The position numbers and the translations under genes are program-made. Below the pieces are notes generated by a model that saw only the letters and a list, made by a program, of their open reading frames with translations, ran no database searches and was not told the DNA's origin. 64,000 nucleotides of DNA, from positions 23,528-87,527 of the forward strand of contig CAYRYD010000023.1 of assembly GCA_964428345.1 (NCBI GenBank), written 5' to 3'. The DNA is from JABDMH01 sp964428345. GTDB lineage: Bacteria > Bacteroidota > Bacteroidia > Chitinophagales > Saprospiraceae. Below, in pieces: positions 63,501 through 64,000 of this stretch. Positions within the stretch are counted from its first letter, which is position 1. Each line of letters begins with the position of its first letter.

Positions 63501-64000
63501 CCAACAACTACCTCAATGACAATGGCAAGGGGATCTATGGATGGGATTTCGGTGCCTTCGGTATGAACACGATTGAAAACAATGACCTTTCCGGAAATTC
63601 GGCTTTTGCGGTTCAAAACACCAATGTCAGCAATCTGGTTCTGGGTTGCAACTGGTTTGGCACGGCTGGAACGGGAGCGATCGATGCGATGCTCGACGGC
63701 ATGGTATCGTACACAACCTATCTGCTCAGTGGGACAGATACAGATCCGTCAGTCGGTTTCCAGCCCGCTAATACTTGTGATTTGCTCACTGAACTCTATG
63801 TCAATGACAATGATCAGACCGGAGATCAGGTGACGACCGCTCCTGGTGATGACAATAATCCCGGAACTTCAAATGCACCGTTCCGTACCCTCCAGCAGGC
63901 AATCAGCGCAGCAGGAATGGGCAATACCATTCATTTGGATGTTGGTGAGTATGATGAAAGCGGCCAGATCGTTATCGACAAGGATCTGACGATTCAGGGT
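57515..64000 (+). CDS. Giant secreted right-handed beta-helix protein, 3' end beyond the window
   Basis: An exported protein of at least 2162 aa; the frame from ATG 57515 is open to the right edge (checked in frame at several points through the last codons), so the gene is truncated by the window. A signal peptide (MKYFSIPISVFLFLSLIPFP) comes first. The rest is pectate-lyase-like beta-helix modules, each opening with a (T/S)IQ.A(I/V)D cap, then H(T)I.V..G.Y.E...V.K.L...G. Caps lie near residues 69, 341, 628, 1012, 1400 and 2125, with another module without a clear cap near 1810-1850. A SprB-like Ig domain (GSIEVTFSGGAANYTFEWTGG) lies at about 1308-1389. Asn-rich ladders (NNTV, NNTI) are typical of coils. 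Probably surface adhesin or polysaccharide binding/lyase-like; no catalytic residues could be assigned. Confidence 0.85.
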   Translation, partial: MKYFSIPISVFLFLSLIPFPGFTLVIQEGECSFISSPEIKGKYVSDDGNKDISLFMAGPVMNQNTGMMFMTIQAAIDDAGTLPTHTIIVSDGNYMEEVNVTKELTFEGANAGIAAGINPGVRGPESIVNGGFIINASNVTINGFRIVNGRTYGSFKVGIAVQADDVVISNSIIELVTAPAQSDGVVTTTNVDNLLLLNNTVKDNWRGIYLNPGSGHTLTGNLVDANSGVGVGIGSDGQSNLTLTGNQISNHTLEGWGASTVGANVLANDNLLINNGLSIAHYGGSQIDASCNWWGSSSFMDIVTDKLGNVLQVPFRTTSDLMDPCNGVGPVQNLDIMKSYATIQEAIDDPLTLDGHTISVGAGSYTESITINKNLVINGPNMGTPGAGSRIAEAELADCNIDITAAGPVILDGFHILQTDANADVILISGATSANIQNNILERNGVGMGGKIVRAITTSAGPGVKTIQNNWFTGDESGGLFGGHLTWNSAMYINGAASSINILNNTFENSRTALNLDDFQAGINVTGNTFGNCGTFLSFGGVMPTNGQFSLGANDFKTPASTLINLSDVDPAFRLDITTSTLNGAAFNTYPLSTLFLVESGMYHRGRSGRNGLVYYVLDNQYVVSGQTTIQSAVDYAAPGDVINVNNGSYNEEVTIDKSVTLDGATDQCADVIIEGGNTRDFGVRILDGITDVTLKDFKVQNTLGDNGAKGGIWAATNNDGLNIDNLCLENTAGMGAIFAQGPVNGITINDCEIWGSGVNGRGIVIWDNFKQNITITNNYVHDISGCCGIELQDGSASGVTMTDNTVKKTADSGMSAVGLNGTTGANTISNNTIDNTGRFGLEIKNPDGDGSNIIVDHNNISIMGSFAVLKPGENRDIAGVVVMRRAVTPGNVDVPTGVQVTNNTVSGYIQDNGGSSSEGFGIVIEGLNHTVTGNTVENNDVGIQQQAGHLPYPGDGDQNNLADTYFGRGNSPITCGNVINTNNFMDNGTDTRDVGVGAGIVTNTTTLKSFCSIQAAIDDAGTTAGHTISVSAGTYVESVVINKAITLQGAGFNSTTVSGPIGTAPAKATIRISAPGVVVDGFTITREGNNATDWNDAGLNSAGVAVQGQTVYGEVRNCMISDNRTGIDINNSNGNNIHNNIITNNHTGLIFRNQTDNTIFLENEVVSNRTVGILFLDASGGDNDPIQQALNCQFNDNNISGNWYGQVVDRQAGGSLPTPGTNLKNFECNWYGSVNPVVSTMNSAEPGYSDLIPAYYSGGSAMDPGNQPDILGPGMANIDYIDFLIDGTDDDAMEAGFQPVDDACAGSPIVIASAIPDPIECGETTGSIEVTFSGGAANYTFEWTGGGPVSGITVSPYVINNLAAGPYDITITDANGTFATTSATVEIHPVENITTSATYATIQAAIDAASPGDEISVCAGTYPEHLVVDKRLTITGAGSGSDPGMNSIIQGSVMNQDVIRIIEGGLDAANRLELSNFYITTSAINGGQLWGGVAIDVSGSNPVGSITLDNLTIANCPGNTNGISLRGMNEDNIPNESITDLRIINSTITANQRGIYTRNTQVLGLELDNITISENRKAGILAEGDGVTASMYQDFILTDVDLYHNNTLGDTDPGNAEMFLLGFNGDLAIDGMNVTSGLTTPKATPWYVAVAINGKYTNGSAPSGQMSFNNINFSDYPGAVHFPRASLGIWTFANLDAGVTIDNVDFDGTGANRGGLYLSSVNGGTDLVVSNSTFGGKSSYMNAAPPVNQVTDIYLLNSTVNIDALVNNTFTGTADNFDIEDRIIHKIDVDALGKVDFVTNNVYVTPASFLPALTTEPSIGRGVLASETSGIVNVKAGTYPGNATVNKTVDIRGAGYGTSVLTRTSGDASESVVSGPANASAFVVTTSNVSIRGFSMLGNGTGRGVEETTPVTGTIVRENFISGNTGGLGVSLAAGSTGFDISENDIQNNYAGVYLSAGASNGSVTANIIASHPDGGLDQGSAVVFEGGQNGVSITNNYLNDNGKGIYGWDFGAFGMNTIENNDLSGNSAFAVQNTNVSNLVLGCNWFGTAGTGAIDAMLDGMVSYTTYLLSGTDTDPSVGFQPANTCDLLTELYVNDNDQTGDQVTTAPGDDNNPGTSNAPFRTLQQAISAAGMGNTIHLDVGEYDESGQIVIDKDLTIQG

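Noticed and set aside
57548..63616. Many minus-strand frames opposite the beta-helix gene
   Set aside because: They are antisense shadows; the plus frame from 57515 is continuous with a signal peptide and modular repeats.

Overview
The window is a contiguous piece of a Bacteroidota chromosome. Large secreted proteins carrying type IX secretion (T9SS) C-terminal sorting domains, an Oar-like TonB-dependent receptor, a TlpA/DUF4369 lipoprotein thioredoxin, TAnnTTTG-type promoter candidates and start codons without clear Shine-Dalgarno sites all fit this phylum. The giant Cys-rich adhesin-like proteins and general gene mix suggest a Saprospiraceae-like lineage; that finer placement is inference. 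No rRNA, tRNA, CRISPR array, phage or recognisable transposase gene was seen.

Layout. 1-3649: 3' part of a queuosine-precursor transporter, an aspartate aminotransferase and an acyl-CoA carboxylase carboxyltransferase subunit. 3773-16851: two tandem paralogous secreted giants (1575 and 2666 aa), each ending in a dockerin-like segment, a cohesin-like domain and a T9SS sorting domain. 17239-45244: dense housekeeping and accessory genes. These include a Cys/Met PLP lyase, an rluD / LuxC-type reductase / nth operon, an Omp85 lipoprotein, an rRNA methyltransferase, a TlpA thioredoxin, a radical SAM protein, a PiT-like permease, a Nudix hydrolase and a CtlX-like hydrolase. They continue with the Oar-like receptor, patatin, a phosphoribosyltransferase, an HdrD-like Fe-S pair with a conserved unknown partner, NamZ (DUF1343), an exonuclease/GIY-YIG fusion, a DUF4212 + sodium symporter pair and a DUF368 flippase-like protein.

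45565-64000 is the accessory region. Four stand-alone LytTR DNA-binding proteins (111-114 aa, no receiver domain) are interspersed with a nine-and-a-half-copy tandem array of about 94-bp double-palindrome units, a small unknown protein, a TPR histidine kinase without an adjacent receiver protein, and two giant secreted proteins. The first giant (1832 aa) combines leucine-rich repeats, DPDGD modules, a YWTD propeller and ten thrombospondin-3-like calcium repeats. The second (at least 2162 aa, running off the right edge) is a modular right-handed beta-helix. Two of the LytTR genes lie directly upstream of the two giants, so a plausible reading is a regulated surface-adhesin region in which small LytTR proteins control expression of cell-surface giants. 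This is inference from gene order.

Limits: all calls are by eye. Domain edges are approximate, promoters are tentative, and family names rest on remembered motifs rather than searches.
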